From: DASSKK01 sp035690495
GTDB taxonomy: Bacteria > Actinomycetota > Actinomycetes > Propionibacteriales > Nocardioidaceae
Reading direction: 5' to 3'
Length of the DNA: 64,000 nt
Assembly (NCBI GenBank): GCA_035690495.1
Contig: DASSKK010000015.1
Coordinates: 1-64,000, forward strand
The translations under genes and the position numbers were made by a program. The notes beneath the pieces are model-generated. The model was not told where the DNA came from, ran no database searches, and worked only from the letters and a program-made list of their open reading frames with translations. Positions 43,391 to 52,639 of the stretch are shown here, piece after piece. How positions within the stretch are numbered: position 1 is the stretch's first letter; each line of letters begins with the position of its first letter.

Positions 43391-44107
43391 GTGCCCGGCT
43401 CGAAGCGGTCGGGGGAGACCTCCGCCGTCTCGGTCATGGTGCCGACCGTGCTTCTCACCGGAGCAACCGGCGCCATGGACGCGACGGCCTTCCTCACGCT
43501 CGGCAACGTCTTCGCCAGCGTGATGACCGGGAACATGGTGCTGCTCGGCGTCGCTGCCGGCACCCGGGACGCCGAGCTCGCCGTCTCCGCCGGGCTGGCA
43601 CTCGCGGGGTACGTCGTGGGCACGCTCGCCGGCACCGTGGTCAGCAGGCTCGCCGGCGTGCTCGACCCGAGGCCGGACCGTCCCCGACGTGATCTGCTCG
43701 CCCGGCTGCTCCTGGAGCTGGCGCTGATGGTCGCGTTCACCGTGGTCTGGGAGGTCGCGGGCCCGCAGGGCGCGAGCTCCCGGTGGGCGCTGCTGGCCGT
43801 CGCCGCGTGCGCGATGGGGTGCCAGAGCGTCGCGGTCCCCTCGTGGGCGGGGCGGCGGGGGACGACACAGCCGGGCGTGCGCTCGACGACCTACATGACA
43901 GGCACCCTCACCGGACTGCTCGCGGACCTGGCCGGGCCTCCCGGGCGTCGGCGGCTGCGCGGCTGGGCCGCCGCTCGCCTGGTCGCACTCGTGTGCGGGG
44001 CGGTCGTCGCGGCGTTCGTCGTCTCCAGCGCGCCGCCGATGCTGCCGGCGATCCCGGTGGGCGCCCTGCTCGTCGCCCTCGCGATGACCGTGCTCGCGCC
44101 ACGGTGA
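43391..44107 (+). CDS. YoaK-family DUF1275 membrane protein
   Basis: DUF1275 proteins are six-helix membrane proteins of unknown transport role. The 238-residue protein has V-L-L-T-G-A-T-G-A-M-D-A-T-A-F-L-T-L-G-N-V-F-A-S-V-M-T-G-N-M-V at the start, the most conserved part of the family, then G-Y-V-V-G-T-L-A-G-T-V-V and A-A-C-A-M-G-C-Q-S. GTG 43391 is the start. It follows the small acidic gene immediately and precedes the dehydrogenase by 91 bp. Substrate unknown. Confidence 0.85.
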   Translation: MPGSKRSGETSAVSVMVPTVLLTGATGAMDATAFLTLGNVFASVMTGNMVLLGVAAGTRDAELAVSAGLALAGYVVGTLAGTVVSRLAGVLDPRPDRPRRDLLARLLLELALMVAFTVVWEVAGPQGASSRWALLAVAACAMGCQSVAVPSWAGRRGTTQPGVRSTTYMTGTLTGLLADLAGPPGRRRLRGWAAARLVALVCGAVVAAFVVSSAPPMLPAIPVGALLVALAMTVLAPR

Positions 44108-44198
44108 GGCCACCGTGAGGCGACCCGTTTGCAGGCACCGCTGACGGGTACGGCGAAGCCCACCCTGGGAAAGGCCAACGAGCGGAGGTCGTGCGTCG

Positions 44199-47100
44199 AT
44201 GCCGCGCCTGATGTCGCGTGAGGACACGGAGGTCCGCCCCGACTCGCCGCGAGACCGGGGCCGGCTCGCGCGGGACCTGAGCAAGGCCGTGCGCGGCGAG
44301 GTGAGGTTCGACGAGCCGAGCCGACTGCTCTATGCCAACGACGCATCGATCTACCGCACCATGCCGATCGGCGTCGTGGTCCCCCGCGACGACGCGGACG
44401 TCGAGGCTGCGCTGGCCGTCTGCCGCACTCACCAGGTGCCGATCCTGGCCCGCGGCGGCGGGACGGGCCTGGCAGGCCAGAGCGTCAACGAGGGCGTGGT
44501 CTTCGACTTCTCGAAGTACATGCACGACATCGTCCGGATCGACCCGCAGGAGCGCACCGCGGTCGTCCAGCCCGGGGTGATCTGCGACCAGCTGCGCTAT
44601 GCGGCGATGGAGCACGGGCTCACGTTCGCCCCGGATCCGGCGACCCACGACCACAACACGCTCGGCGGGATGATCGGCAACAACTCCTGCGGCACCCACT
44701 CGGTCTACGGCGGCAAGACCGTCGACAACGTCATCGAGCTCGACGTGCTGCTCTACGACGGCACCCGGATGACGGTGGGCGTCGAGGAGGAGTCCGACCT
44801 CGAGGCGGTCGTCGCCCAGGGCGGCCGCCGCGGAGAGATCTATGCCGGGCTCCGGCGTCTGCGCGACGAGTACGCCGACCTGATCCGCGAGCGCTACCCG
44901 AACGTCCCTCGGCGGGTCTCCGGCTACAACCTGGACGACCTGCTCGCCGAGAAGGGATTCAACCCGGCGCGCGCTCTGGTCGGCAGCGAGTGCACGTGCG
45001 TGCTGGTGCTGTCGGCCAAGGTGCGTCTGCTTCCGTGGCCGGAGCATCGCTCCCTGGTCGTCCTCGGCTACCCCGACTCGCCCTCGGCCGCGGAGCACGT
45101 CACCGACATCCTGGACACGGGCCCGGTCGGGCTGGAGTTCTTCGAGCAGGGCATCATCGAGAACCTGAAGAAGAAGCGGTTCTTCTTCGAGGGCATGCGG
45201 GAGCTTCCCGACGGCAACACGTTCGTGCTCATCGAGTACGGCGGCGACAGCCAGGACGAGGCCGACGCGGCCGGCCGAGACATCTGCGAACGTCTCGAGA
45301 AGCTCCCGAACACCCCGCACATCAAGGAGTACGACGACCCGCGGCACCAGTCCGACATCTGGGAGATCCGCAGAGGCGCGATCGGCTCCACCCGCATCCC
45401 GCAGGAGCACGCCGGCCTGCCGGGGTGGGAGGACGCAGCGGTGCATCCCGCCAACCTGGCTCCCTACCTCCGTGACTACCAGGACCTGCTGGACAGGTAC
45501 GACTACCACGCGCCGCTGTTCGGTCACTTCGGCCAGGGGTGCATCCACAACCGGCTCGACCTGGACATCAAGACCGCGGACGGGATCGAGACGTTCCGCC
45601 GGTTCATCTCCGACGCGGCCGACCTGGTCATCGCGCACGGTGGCGTGCCCTCCGGCGAGCACGGCGACGGTCAGCTTCGGGCCGAGTTCCTGACCCGGGT
45701 GTTCGGTCCCGAGCTGGTCCGCGCGTTCGAGGAGTTCAAGGACCTCTTCGACCCGGACGGCAAGATGAACCCGGGCAAGGTGGTCAGGCCGAGGTCCCCG
45801 GTGCAGGATCTTCAGCTCGGCACGCACTACCGGCCGGCCGTCCTGGCCACCGAGTTCGCCTATCCCGAGGACGGCTTCAACTTCGCCGACGCGGCGAACC
45901 GGTGCTTCGGCGTCGGCAAGTGCCGGCACATGGAGGGCGGCACGATGTGCCCGTCGTTCATGGTGACCAGGGAGGAGAAGCACTCCACCCGGGGCCGGTC
46001 CCGCATGCTGCTGGAGATGATGCGCACCTCCGGGGAGCGCAAGCATCCGTGGCGCGACGAAGGCGTCAAAGACGCTCTCGACCTGTGCCTGGCCTGCAAG
46101 GGCTGCAAGGGCGACTGCCCGGTCCGCGTCGACATGGCCACCTACAAGGCCGAGTTCCTCTCCCACTACTACCAGGGCAGGATCCGGCCGCGCGCGGCGT
46201 ACGCGATGGGGCTGATCCAGCGGTGGAGCAAGCTGGCCTCCCTCACGCCCGGCCTGGTCAACTGGACCGCGTCGGCGCCGGTGCTCTCGTCGCTGGTGAA
46301 GGCCGCTGCCGGTGTCGCCCCCCAACGCGAGCTCCCGTCCTACGCGCCCACGACGTACCGGTCCCTGAGAACGGACGGCGCGCCGGCGCGCGACGGCATG
46401 CCGGTGATCCTCTGGGTGGACACGTTCAGCAACTACTTCCAGCCCCAGGTCGCCCAGGCCGCGGTCGAGGTGCTCGAGGCGGCGGGCTTCGACGTCCGCG
46501 TCCCCGACCGACAGATGTGCTGCGGAAGGCCGCTCTACGACTACGGCATGCTCGGCACGGCGCGTCGCTACCTGGACACGGTCCTGGGCTCCACGCGGGA
46601 GGAGATCGAGGCGGGCGTTCCCGTCGTCGGGCTCGAGCCGTCCTGCGTCGCCGTGTTCCGTGACGAGCTTCCGAATCTCATGCCCCACGACGAGAACGCC
46701 CGGCGGCTCGCGTCGCAGACGTTCACCCTCGCGCAGCTGCTGGCCAAGCACGCCCCGGACTGGCAGCCCCCGCGCCTCGACGCCGACGTGCTCGTCCAGG
46801 TGCACTGCCACCAGGGAGCCGTGCTCGGCTACGAGAAGGAGCGAGCGCTCTTGGACCGCATGGGAGTTCGCGTGCAGGTCCCCGACAGTGGCTGCTGCGG
46901 GATGGCGGGCAGCTTCGGTTACGAGAAGGGTGAGAAGTACGACGTGTCCGTCGCCTGCGGCGAGCGCGTGATCCTCCCCGAGGTTCGCGCGGCTCAGCCG
47001 GAGACGATCGTGCTCGCCGACGGGTTCAGCTGTCGAGAGCAGATCGGCCAGCTGACCGAACGCACCGCGGTCCATCTGGCCGAGGTGCTGGCGTGGGCCC

Positions 47101-47342
47101 TCCGCGGAGTGGATCCCAGGCCGAGTCGCGCCTATCCCGAGAATCGGATCCGGCCGCCGGCGCCGCGATCCTCCGGGCGGCTCCGGCCCGTCGTGGCCGT
47201 GGCCGCAGTCGCGGGGGCGGCGATATCCATGAGTCTCGGAAGGAGACACAGCAATGGCGGAGCAGACAAGGACCGCATCCGACGTTCTCGTCGACCGGCT
47301 GATCGAGTGGGGCGTCGACACCGTCTTCGGGCTGCCCGGTGA
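44199..47342 (+). CDS. FAD/Fe-S dehydrogenase, D-lactate or glycolate oxidase type
   Basis: The 1047-residue protein combines an FAD-binding type 4 domain (L-A-R-G-G-G-T-G-L-A-G-Q-S at about 85, G-G-M-I-G-N-N-S-C-G), an FAD-oxidase C-terminal domain, a ferredoxin-like part with C-F-G-V-G-K-C and C-L-A-C-K-G-C-K-G-D-C-P, and two C-C-G heterodisulphide-reductase-type repeats (Q-M-C-C-G-R-P, G-C-C-G-M-A-G-S-F-G). Such fused enzymes oxidise D-lactate, glycolate or 2-hydroxyglutarate and pass electrons to quinone. A C-terminal tail of about 75 residues with one hydrophobic stretch (V-V-A-V-A-A-V-A-G-A-A-I-S-M) extends 89 bp into the next gene, which is unusual. ATG 44199 is the start. Confidence 0.88.
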   Translation: MPRLMSREDTEVRPDSPRDRGRLARDLSKAVRGEVRFDEPSRLLYANDASIYRTMPIGVVVPRDDADVEAALAVCRTHQVPILARGGGTGLAGQSVNEGVVFDFSKYMHDIVRIDPQERTAVVQPGVICDQLRYAAMEHGLTFAPDPATHDHNTLGGMIGNNSCGTHSVYGGKTVDNVIELDVLLYDGTRMTVGVEEESDLEAVVAQGGRRGEIYAGLRRLRDEYADLIRERYPNVPRRVSGYNLDDLLAEKGFNPARALVGSECTCVLVLSAKVRLLPWPEHRSLVVLGYPDSPSAAEHVTDILDTGPVGLEFFEQGIIENLKKKRFFFEGMRELPDGNTFVLIEYGGDSQDEADAAGRDICERLEKLPNTPHIKEYDDPRHQSDIWEIRRGAIGSTRIPQEHAGLPGWEDAAVHPANLAPYLRDYQDLLDRYDYHAPLFGHFGQGCIHNRLDLDIKTADGIETFRRFISDAADLVIAHGGVPSGEHGDGQLRAEFLTRVFGPELVRAFEEFKDLFDPDGKMNPGKVVRPRSPVQDLQLGTHYRPAVLATEFAYPEDGFNFADAANRCFGVGKCRHMEGGTMCPSFMVTREEKHSTRGRSRMLLEMMRTSGERKHPWRDEGVKDALDLCLACKGCKGDCPVRVDMATYKAEFLSHYYQGRIRPRAAYAMGLIQRWSKLASLTPGLVNWTASAPVLSSLVKAAAGVAPQRELPSYAPTTYRSLRTDGAPARDGMPVILWVDTFSNYFQPQVAQAAVEVLEAAGFDVRVPDRQMCCGRPLYDYGMLGTARRYLDTVLGSTREEIEAGVPVVGLEPSCVAVFRDELPNLMPHDENARRLASQTFTLAQLLAKHAPDWQPPRLDADVLVQVHCHQGAVLGYEKERALLDRMGVRVQVPDSGCCGMAGSFGYEKGEKYDVSVACGERVILPEVRAAQPETIVLADGFSCREQIGQLTERTAVHLAEVLAWALRGVDPRPSRAYPENRIRPPAPRSSGRLRPVVAVAAVAGAAISMSLGRRHSNGGADKDRIRRSRRPADRVGRRHRLRAAR

Positions 47343-49110
47343 CGGGATCAACGGCTTCATGGACGCGCTGCGCAAGCGGCACGACGAGATCAGCTACATC
47401 CACGTGCGCCACGAGGAGGTCGCCGCGATGGCGGCCGTCGGCTACGCGAAGTTCACCGGGCGGCTGGGTGTCTGCTTCTCGACGGCAGCCCCCGGTGCGG
47501 TGCACATGCTCAACGGGCTGCTGGACGCCAAGCTGGAGCAGGCCCCGATCCTGGCGATCTCGGGGATGTCCTACTCCGACCTGGTCGGGACCAGCTACCT
47601 GCAGGACATGAACACCGACTACCTGTTCAACGACGTCGCGGTCTACAACCAGCGGATCATGAGCCCGCAGAGCGTCCTGAACGTCACCGACTACGCGTGC
47701 CGGACGGCGCTCACCGAGCGCGGTCCGTCGCACCTGGCCTTCCCGATCGACTACCAGGCAGCGGACGCGGAGTCGGGGATGCGATTCAAGCGCAACGTGC
47801 CCGGGCACACCTCCTCGGCGTACCGGCCGCCGATCCGGGTGCCTCAGCGCACGGACCTGCAGGCGGCCGCCGAGGTGCTGCGCGGCAAGCAGAAGGTGGC
47901 GATCCTGGCCGGTGCGGGAGCCCGCGGCGCCGGTCCCGAGCTGACCGAGCTCGCCGAGAAGCTCGGCGCGCCGGTGGTGAAGGCGATGCTCGGCAAGGAC
48001 TGCATTCCCGACGACTCGCCGTACACCACCGGGTCGATCGCCCTGGTCGGCAGCCGGCCCAGCGAGGAGGCGTTCGAGCAGTGCGACGCGCTGGTGATCG
48101 TCGGCAGCTCAATGCCCTACATCGAGTTCTACCCGAGCCCCGGCCAGGCGGTGTGCGTCCAGATCGACGACAAGCCCGAACGGATGGGCCTGCGCTACCC
48201 GGTCGACGCCCCGCTCTGCGGTGATGCCGCGGCCACGCTCAGGGAGCTGGTGCCGCTGCTGGAGCGCAACGACGACCGGTCGTTCCTCGAGCAGGCCCAA
48301 GCGGGGATGGAGGAGTGGTGGGCGCTGATGGAGGAGCGCGGCACCCGCGACGACATGCCGATGAAGCCCCAGGTGCCGGCGTGGGCGCTCAACGACGTCC
48401 TCGAGGACAACGCGATCGTGTGCGGCGACTCGGGGACGGTGACCACCTGGGTGGCACGTCAGGTGAAGATCCGCAAGGGCATGCAGTTCAGCTTCAGCGG
48501 CACGAACTGCTCGATGGCCGCCGGGCTTCCCTACGCGATCGGTGCGCAGACGGCGTACCCGGGACGGCAGGTCGTCGTCCTCACCGGAGACGGATCGTTG
48601 ACCATGCAGCTCGGCGACTTCCTCACCTGCGTGCAGCACGAGCTGCCGGTGAAGATCCTGGTGATGCGCAACGACATCCTCGGGCTGATCAAGTGGGAGC
48701 AGATGGTGTTCCTCGGCAATCCCGAGTACGGCGTGAACATGGCGCCGATGGACTTCGTGAAGTTCGCGGAGGCATGTGGCGCGCGAGGGTTCCGTGCCGA
48801 GAAGCCCGCTGAGTGCGCGGACGCGCTGCGTCAGGCGATGGAGTACGACGGGCCGGCGATCGTCGAGGCGATCATCGACCCGCACGAGCCGCCGATGCCG
48901 GCGAAGGTGAAGAAGGGCCAGGTCACCAAGATGTTCGACGCCCTCAAGGCCGGCACGCCCAACCGGAACACGATCGCTGCACAGATGGTCAAGGACGTGC
49001 TCGACGAGTCGAGCTTCGAGGCGAGCCCGGGCGGGATGATCCCCGAGCCGGTGGCGAAGCTGGGACGTTCGGTCGCGGACGCGGCGGCACGGCGCACTCG
49101 CAAGGACTGA
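47254..49110 (+). CDS. ThDP-dependent enzyme, pyruvate oxidase (quinone) / PoxB-like
   Basis: The 618-residue protein has the three-domain ThDP fold: V-F-G-L-P-G-D-G-I-N-G with the catalytic glutamate in V-R-H-E-E-V-A near residue 52, a central FAD-domain-like region, and G-D-G-S-L-T-M-Q-L-G-D-F near 446 as the ThDP/Mg loop, followed by L-P-V-K-I-L-V-M-R-N-D. Candidates are pyruvate:quinone oxidoreductase (PoxB) or an acetolactate-synthase-like enzyme; PoxB fits best because the preceding gene is a lactate-type dehydrogenase. A strong AGGAGACA Shine-Dalgarno stands before ATG 47254, so this start is firm although it overlaps the upstream gene. The C-terminal tail (S-V-A-D-A-A-A-R-R-T-R-K-D) is basic and short. 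Confidence 0.83.
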   Translation: MAEQTRTASDVLVDRLIEWGVDTVFGLPGDGINGFMDALRKRHDEISYIHVRHEEVAAMAAVGYAKFTGRLGVCFSTAAPGAVHMLNGLLDAKLEQAPILAISGMSYSDLVGTSYLQDMNTDYLFNDVAVYNQRIMSPQSVLNVTDYACRTALTERGPSHLAFPIDYQAADAESGMRFKRNVPGHTSSAYRPPIRVPQRTDLQAAAEVLRGKQKVAILAGAGARGAGPELTELAEKLGAPVVKAMLGKDCIPDDSPYTTGSIALVGSRPSEEAFEQCDALVIVGSSMPYIEFYPSPGQAVCVQIDDKPERMGLRYPVDAPLCGDAAATLRELVPLLERNDDRSFLEQAQAGMEEWWALMEERGTRDDMPMKPQVPAWALNDVLEDNAIVCGDSGTVTTWVARQVKIRKGMQFSFSGTNCSMAAGLPYAIGAQTAYPGRQVVVLTGDGSLTMQLGDFLTCVQHELPVKILVMRNDILGLIKWEQMVFLGNPEYGVNMAPMDFVKFAEACGARGFRAEKPAECADALRQAMEYDGPAIVEAIIDPHEPPMPAKVKKGQVTKMFDALKAGTPNRNTIAAQMVKDVLDESSFEASPGGMIPEPVAKLGRSVADAAARRTRKD

Positions 49111-49137
49111 CGCGCGCTGCGCCTGGACGCGCTCCGC

Positions 49138-50022
49138 TCAGCCGGGCAGCAGCATAGTGAGGGCCGACTTCTCCAACCGCCAGGTGCGGTTGCGCTCCGG
49201 GCCGGAGATCTCGCCGTCGGCGCTGATGTGGAACGGCTGTCCCGACACCGAGACGGTCGAGCCGCGCAGGTAGGCGACGTCGTCGCGCTGCGGGTGCCGC
49301 CCCGTGAGCAGCTTGGTGAGGAAGCCGGCTCGGGCGACGGGTCCGGCGGCGAAGGCAACCATCACGTCGATCTGCCCGTCGCCCGGTCGCGCCTGCGGAG
49401 TCAGCTCGGTGCCGCCGCCGACGCTGGGGCCGTTGCCGAGCGCGACCCCGAGCACGGGACGGTCGAAGTCGGTGACTACCTGCCCGTCCACCTCGACACG
49501 CAGCCGCAACAGCTCGGGGTGTGCTGCCTCCGCAGCGGCTCCGGCGACGTAGCCCGCGCGGCCCATCGAGGCCTTCCAGCGCTTCGCGCGCTGCCCGGCG
49601 TCGGCTCCGGCCCCGACGTGCACGCTGTTCACCACGATCTCTCCGGTGCAGTCGACGATCAGGTCGACCGGTGTGGGCTGCCCCTTCACGACCAGCTCGG
49701 CAGCCTCCTGCGGGGCGAGCGGGATCCGCAGCCCGCGGGCGAAGTCGTTGCCGGTGCCGAGCGGGATCAGACCCAGCACGGCCTCGGGGAGCTCGTGACG
49801 GCGGTGCAGGGCGGCGATCACGGCGTGCAGGCTCCCGTCGCCGCCGGCCACGACCACCCGGCGGCTGCCGCGGCGGTGCAGCACGCTGTCGAGCTCCCCG
49901 AGGTTCCCGGTCGAGGCCACCTCGACGTCGGTGACCCCCCGCAGCACCTCCAGCGCGGCGTCGAGGTACTCGGCGTCGTGCCCGCCGGCGGCGACATTGG
50001 TGATCAAGAGGACCGGTTCCAC
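49138..50022 (-). CDS. Diacylglycerol-kinase-family lipid kinase
   Basis: The protein phosphorylates a lipid hydroxyl (diacylglycerol or similar) with ATP. It has L-L-I-T-N-V-A-A-G-G at the start, V-V-A-G-G-D-G-S-L-H-A-V as the ATP-binding G-G-D-G-S motif near 62, L-G-L-I-P-L-G-T-G-N-D-F-A-R-G near 95, and the C-terminal beta domain with V-L-G-V-A-L-G-N-G-P-S-V-G-G. GTG 50022 (294 residues) is chosen because TAACGT stands exactly 7 nt upstream; a GTG at 50031 would fall within that box. It faces away from purA and converges with the ThDP enzyme gene. Confidence 0.88.
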   Translation of the reverse strand: MEPVLLITNVAAGGHDAEYLDAALEVLRGVTDVEVASTGNLGELDSVLHRRGSRRVVVAGGDGSLHAVIAALHRRHELPEAVLGLIPLGTGNDFARGLRIPLAPQEAAELVVKGQPTPVDLIVDCTGEIVVNSVHVGAGADAGQRAKRWKASMGRAGYVAGAAAEAAHPELLRLRVEVDGQVVTDFDRPVLGVALGNGPSVGGGTELTPQARPGDGQIDVMVAFAAGPVARAGFLTKLLTGRHPQRDDVAYLRGSTVSVSGQPFHISADGEISGPERNRTWRLEKSALTMLLPG

Positions 50023-50029
50023 GGCTCGC

Positions 50030-50035
50030 ACGTTA
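50030..50035 (-). promoter_or_regulatory. Candidate leaderless -10 element for the lipid kinase gene
   Basis: TAACGT on the minus strand lies 7 nt before GTG 50022, identical in sequence and spacing to the DUF3151 gene's element. It decides the start codon. Confidence 0.5.
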
Positions 50036-50071
50036 CCCCGGCTGGCGAGAACCGAACCCCCTGCATCCTGC

Positions 50072-50077
50072 TAACGT
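50072..50077 (+). promoter_or_regulatory. Candidate -10 element for purA
   Basis: TAACGT lies 47 bp before ATG 50124, which has a GGAGGG Shine-Dalgarno, so the purA transcript would have a leader of about 40 nt. No good -35 was seen. Confidence 0.35.
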
Positions 50078-50123
50078 TTGGCCGCACTCACCCTCACCGG
50101 AGCCGACATGGAGGGAGCATCCC

Positions 50124-51407
50124 ATGCCCGCGATCGTGGTGCTCGGAGCCCAGTGGGGCGACGAGGGCAAGGGCAAGGCCACCGATCTGCTTGGCTCCAC
50201 CATCGATTATTGCGTGCGCACGTCGGGCGGAAACAATGCCGGGCACACGATCGTCGTGGACGGCACCAAGTACGCCACCCACCTGCTGCCCACGGGCGTG
50301 CTGACCCCGGGCTGCGTTCCGGTGATCGGCAACGGTGTGGTGGTCAACCCGGCCGCGTTGTTCGGCGAGATCGACGACTTCGAGGCCCAGGGCATCGACG
50401 TGTCGGGGCAGCTCGTGGTGTCCGCGAACGCGCACCTGGTCACGTCGTACCACACCACCATGGACAAGGTCACCGAGCGCTTCCTGGGCAAGAACCAGAT
50501 CGGCACCACCGGCAGGGGGATCGGACCGACGTACGCCGACAAGATCAGCCGCACCGGCATCCGCGTCGGCGACCTGTTCGACCCGTCGATCCTGGGGCAG
50601 AAGGTCGAGGCCGCGCTCGAGCTGAAGAACCAGATCCTCGCCAAGATCTACAACCGCCGCGCGATCACCGTCGAGGAAGTGGTCGAGGAGCTGATGTCGT
50701 ACGTCGAGCGGCTGCGGCCGATGGTCGCCGACACGTCACTGCTGCTCAACAAGGCCCTCGACGCCGGGCAGACCGTGCTGTTCGAGGGCGCGCAGGCGAC
50801 CATGCTCGACGTCGACCACGGCACGTATCCCTACGTCACCTCCTCCAACGCGGCCGCCGGCGGGGTGTGCACCGGCGCCGGGGTCGGGCCCACCCGGATC
50901 GACCGGGTGATCGGCGTGATCAAGGCCTACACGACGCGCGTCGGCGCCGGACCGTTCCCCACCGAGCTGCACGACGCGGACGGCGAGAAGCTGTGGAAGG
51001 TCGGCGGTGAGGTCGGTGTCTCGACTGGCCGGAACCGCCGGTGCGGCTGGTACGACGCGGTGGTCGCCCGCTACGCGACGAGGGTCAACGGGCTCACCGA
51101 CCTGTTCTTGACCAAGCTCGACGTGCTCTCCAGCTGGGAGCGGGTTCCGGTGTGCGTCGCCTACGACGTGGACGGCGTCCGGCACGACGAGATGCCGATG
51201 ACCCAGACCGAGTTCCACCACGCCAAGCCGATCTACGAGTTCTTCGACGGCTGGTGGGAGGACATCTCCGGCTGCCGCACCTTCGCCGACCTGCCGGCCA
51301 ACGCGCAGGCCTACGTGCGTGCCCTGGAGGAGATGTCCGGCACGAAGATCTGGGGAGTCGGCGTCGGGCCCGGCCGCGAGCAGACCCTCGAGGTCCCTGC
51401 CCGATGA
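50124..51407 (+). CDS. purA: Adenylosuccinate synthetase
   Basis: PurA joins IMP and aspartate with GTP to form adenylosuccinate, the committed AMP branch. The 427-residue protein has the P-loop Q-W-G-D-E-G-K-G-K at 11-19 with catalytic aspartate D13 (E. coli numbering) inside, G-G-N-N-A-G-H-T-I, G-R-G-I-G-P-T-Y-A-D-K and the G-F-T-like C-terminal nucleotide site. GGAGGG precedes ATG 50124. The stop overlaps the purD ATG by 4 bp, so purA-purD-DUF402 is one coupled transcript. In mycobacteria purA likewise lies near dnaK, fba and DUF3151. Confidence 0.97.
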   Translation: MPAIVVLGAQWGDEGKGKATDLLGSTIDYCVRTSGGNNAGHTIVVDGTKYATHLLPTGVLTPGCVPVIGNGVVVNPAALFGEIDDFEAQGIDVSGQLVVSANAHLVTSYHTTMDKVTERFLGKNQIGTTGRGIGPTYADKISRTGIRVGDLFDPSILGQKVEAALELKNQILAKIYNRRAITVEEVVEELMSYVERLRPMVADTSLLLNKALDAGQTVLFEGAQATMLDVDHGTYPYVTSSNAAAGGVCTGAGVGPTRIDRVIGVIKAYTTRVGAGPFPTELHDADGEKLWKVGGEVGVSTGRNRRCGWYDAVVARYATRVNGLTDLFLTKLDVLSSWERVPVCVAYDVDGVRHDEMPMTQTEFHHAKPIYEFFDGWWEDISGCRTFADLPANAQAYVRALEEMSGTKIWGVGVGPGREQTLEVPAR

Positions 51408-52639
51408 GAGTGCTGGTCGTCGGCACCGGGGGGCGCGAGCACGCCCTGGCGCTCGCCCTGTCCCGGGACCCGTCGGTCAGCGAGGTGCACGCCGCACCGG
51501 GCAACCCGGGCTTGGCTTCGGTCGCCACCCTGCACCCGGTGGCCGCCGCCGACGGCGAGCAGGTGGCCGCGCTGGCGGAGAAGCTCGGCGTCGACCTCGT
51601 GGTGGTCGGCCCGGAGGCACCGTTGGTGGCCGGGGTGGCCGACGCCGTCCGCGAGCGCGGCATCGCATGCTTCGGGCCGAGCCGGCAGGCGGCCCGGTTG
51701 GAGGGTTCCAAGGCGTTCGCGAAGGACGTGATGGCCGCCGCCGGCGTTCCGACCGCACGCTCCCGGGTCTGCCAGACGGAGGCGGAGACGGAGGCCGCGC
51801 TCGACGTTCTCGGCTCGCCGTACGTCGTCAAGGACGACGGCCTCGCCGCCGGCAAGGGCGTGGTGGTCACCGACGACCGGGCGGTCGCGCTCGCGCACGC
51901 GAAGGCGTGCGGCCGCGTCGTCGTCGAGGAGTTCCTGGACGGTCCGGAGGTGTCGCTGTTCGCGATCACGGACGGGCGGACCGTCTATCCGTTGCAGCCC
52001 GCCCAGGACTTCAAGCGGATCTTCGACGGTGACCGCGGGCCGAACACGGGCGGGATGGGCGCCTACACGCCGCTGACATGGGCGCCCGACGACCTGGTCG
52101 AGCAGGTGACCAGTCGGGTGCTAGCGCCGACCGTCGACGAGATGGCGGCACGCGGCACGCCGTTCAGCGGGCTTCTGTATGCCGGCCTCGCGCTGACCGC
52201 AGACGGCGTGAAGGTGGTCGAGTTCAACGCACGGTTCGGTGACCCCGAGACCCAGCCGCTGCTCGCCATGCTCGACTCACCGCTCGGCGAGCTGCTGCAC
52301 GCCGCGGCGCAGGGGAGGCTGGACGAGGTCCAGCCCCCGGTCTGGCGCGCGGGAGCCGCGGTGACCGTCGTACTCGCCTCCGAGAACTACCCCGGCACTC
52401 CCGGGACCGGCGACGAGATCACCGGCATCGACGCCGCGGAGGCCCTCGACGGCGTGACGGTCATCCAGGCGGGAACCCGCCTCGACGGCGATCGGCTGGT
52501 GACCGCCGGAGGACGGGTGCTCGCGGTGACGGGCACCGGGCCGGACGTGGGCGCAGCCCGGGAGCGCGCCTATGCGGGTGTCGCCGAGATCGCGTTCCGC
52601 GGCGCCCAGCACCGCACCGACATCGCGGCCGGCCGATGA
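51404..52639 (+). CDS. purD: Phosphoribosylamine-glycine ligase
   Basis: PurD makes glycinamide ribonucleotide, the second step of purine synthesis. The 411-residue ATP-grasp protein begins M-R-V-L-V-V-G-T-G-G-R-E-H-A-L-A, has P-Y-V-V-K-D-D-G-L-A-A-G-K-G-V, R-G-P-N-T-G-G-M-G-A-Y-T-P, and V-E-F-N-A-R-F-G-D-P-E-T-Q as metal/ATP residues, matching the family throughout. ATG 51404 overlaps the purA stop, and its own stop overlaps the DUF402 gene by 4 bp. Regulation probably follows purA. Confidence 0.97.
   Translation: MRVLVVGTGGREHALALALSRDPSVSEVHAAPGNPGLASVATLHPVAAADGEQVAALAEKLGVDLVVVGPEAPLVAGVADAVRERGIACFGPSRQAARLEGSKAFAKDVMAAAGVPTARSRVCQTEAETEAALDVLGSPYVVKDDGLAAGKGVVVTDDRAVALAHAKACGRVVVEEFLDGPEVSLFAITDGRTVYPLQPAQDFKRIFDGDRGPNTGGMGAYTPLTWAPDDLVEQVTSRVLAPTVDEMAARGTPFSGLLYAGLALTADGVKVVEFNARFGDPETQPLLAMLDSPLGELLHAAAQGRLDEVQPPVWRAGAAVTVVLASENYPGTPGTGDEITGIDAAEALDGVTVIQAGTRLDGDRLVTAGGRVLAVTGTGPDVGAARERAYAGVAEIAFRGAQHRTDIAAGR

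Noticed and set aside
43908..47375. Long minus-strand frame opposite the FAD/Fe-S dehydrogenase
   Set aside because: Shadow frame; the plus-strand protein has complete FAD, Fe-S and C-C-G motifs.
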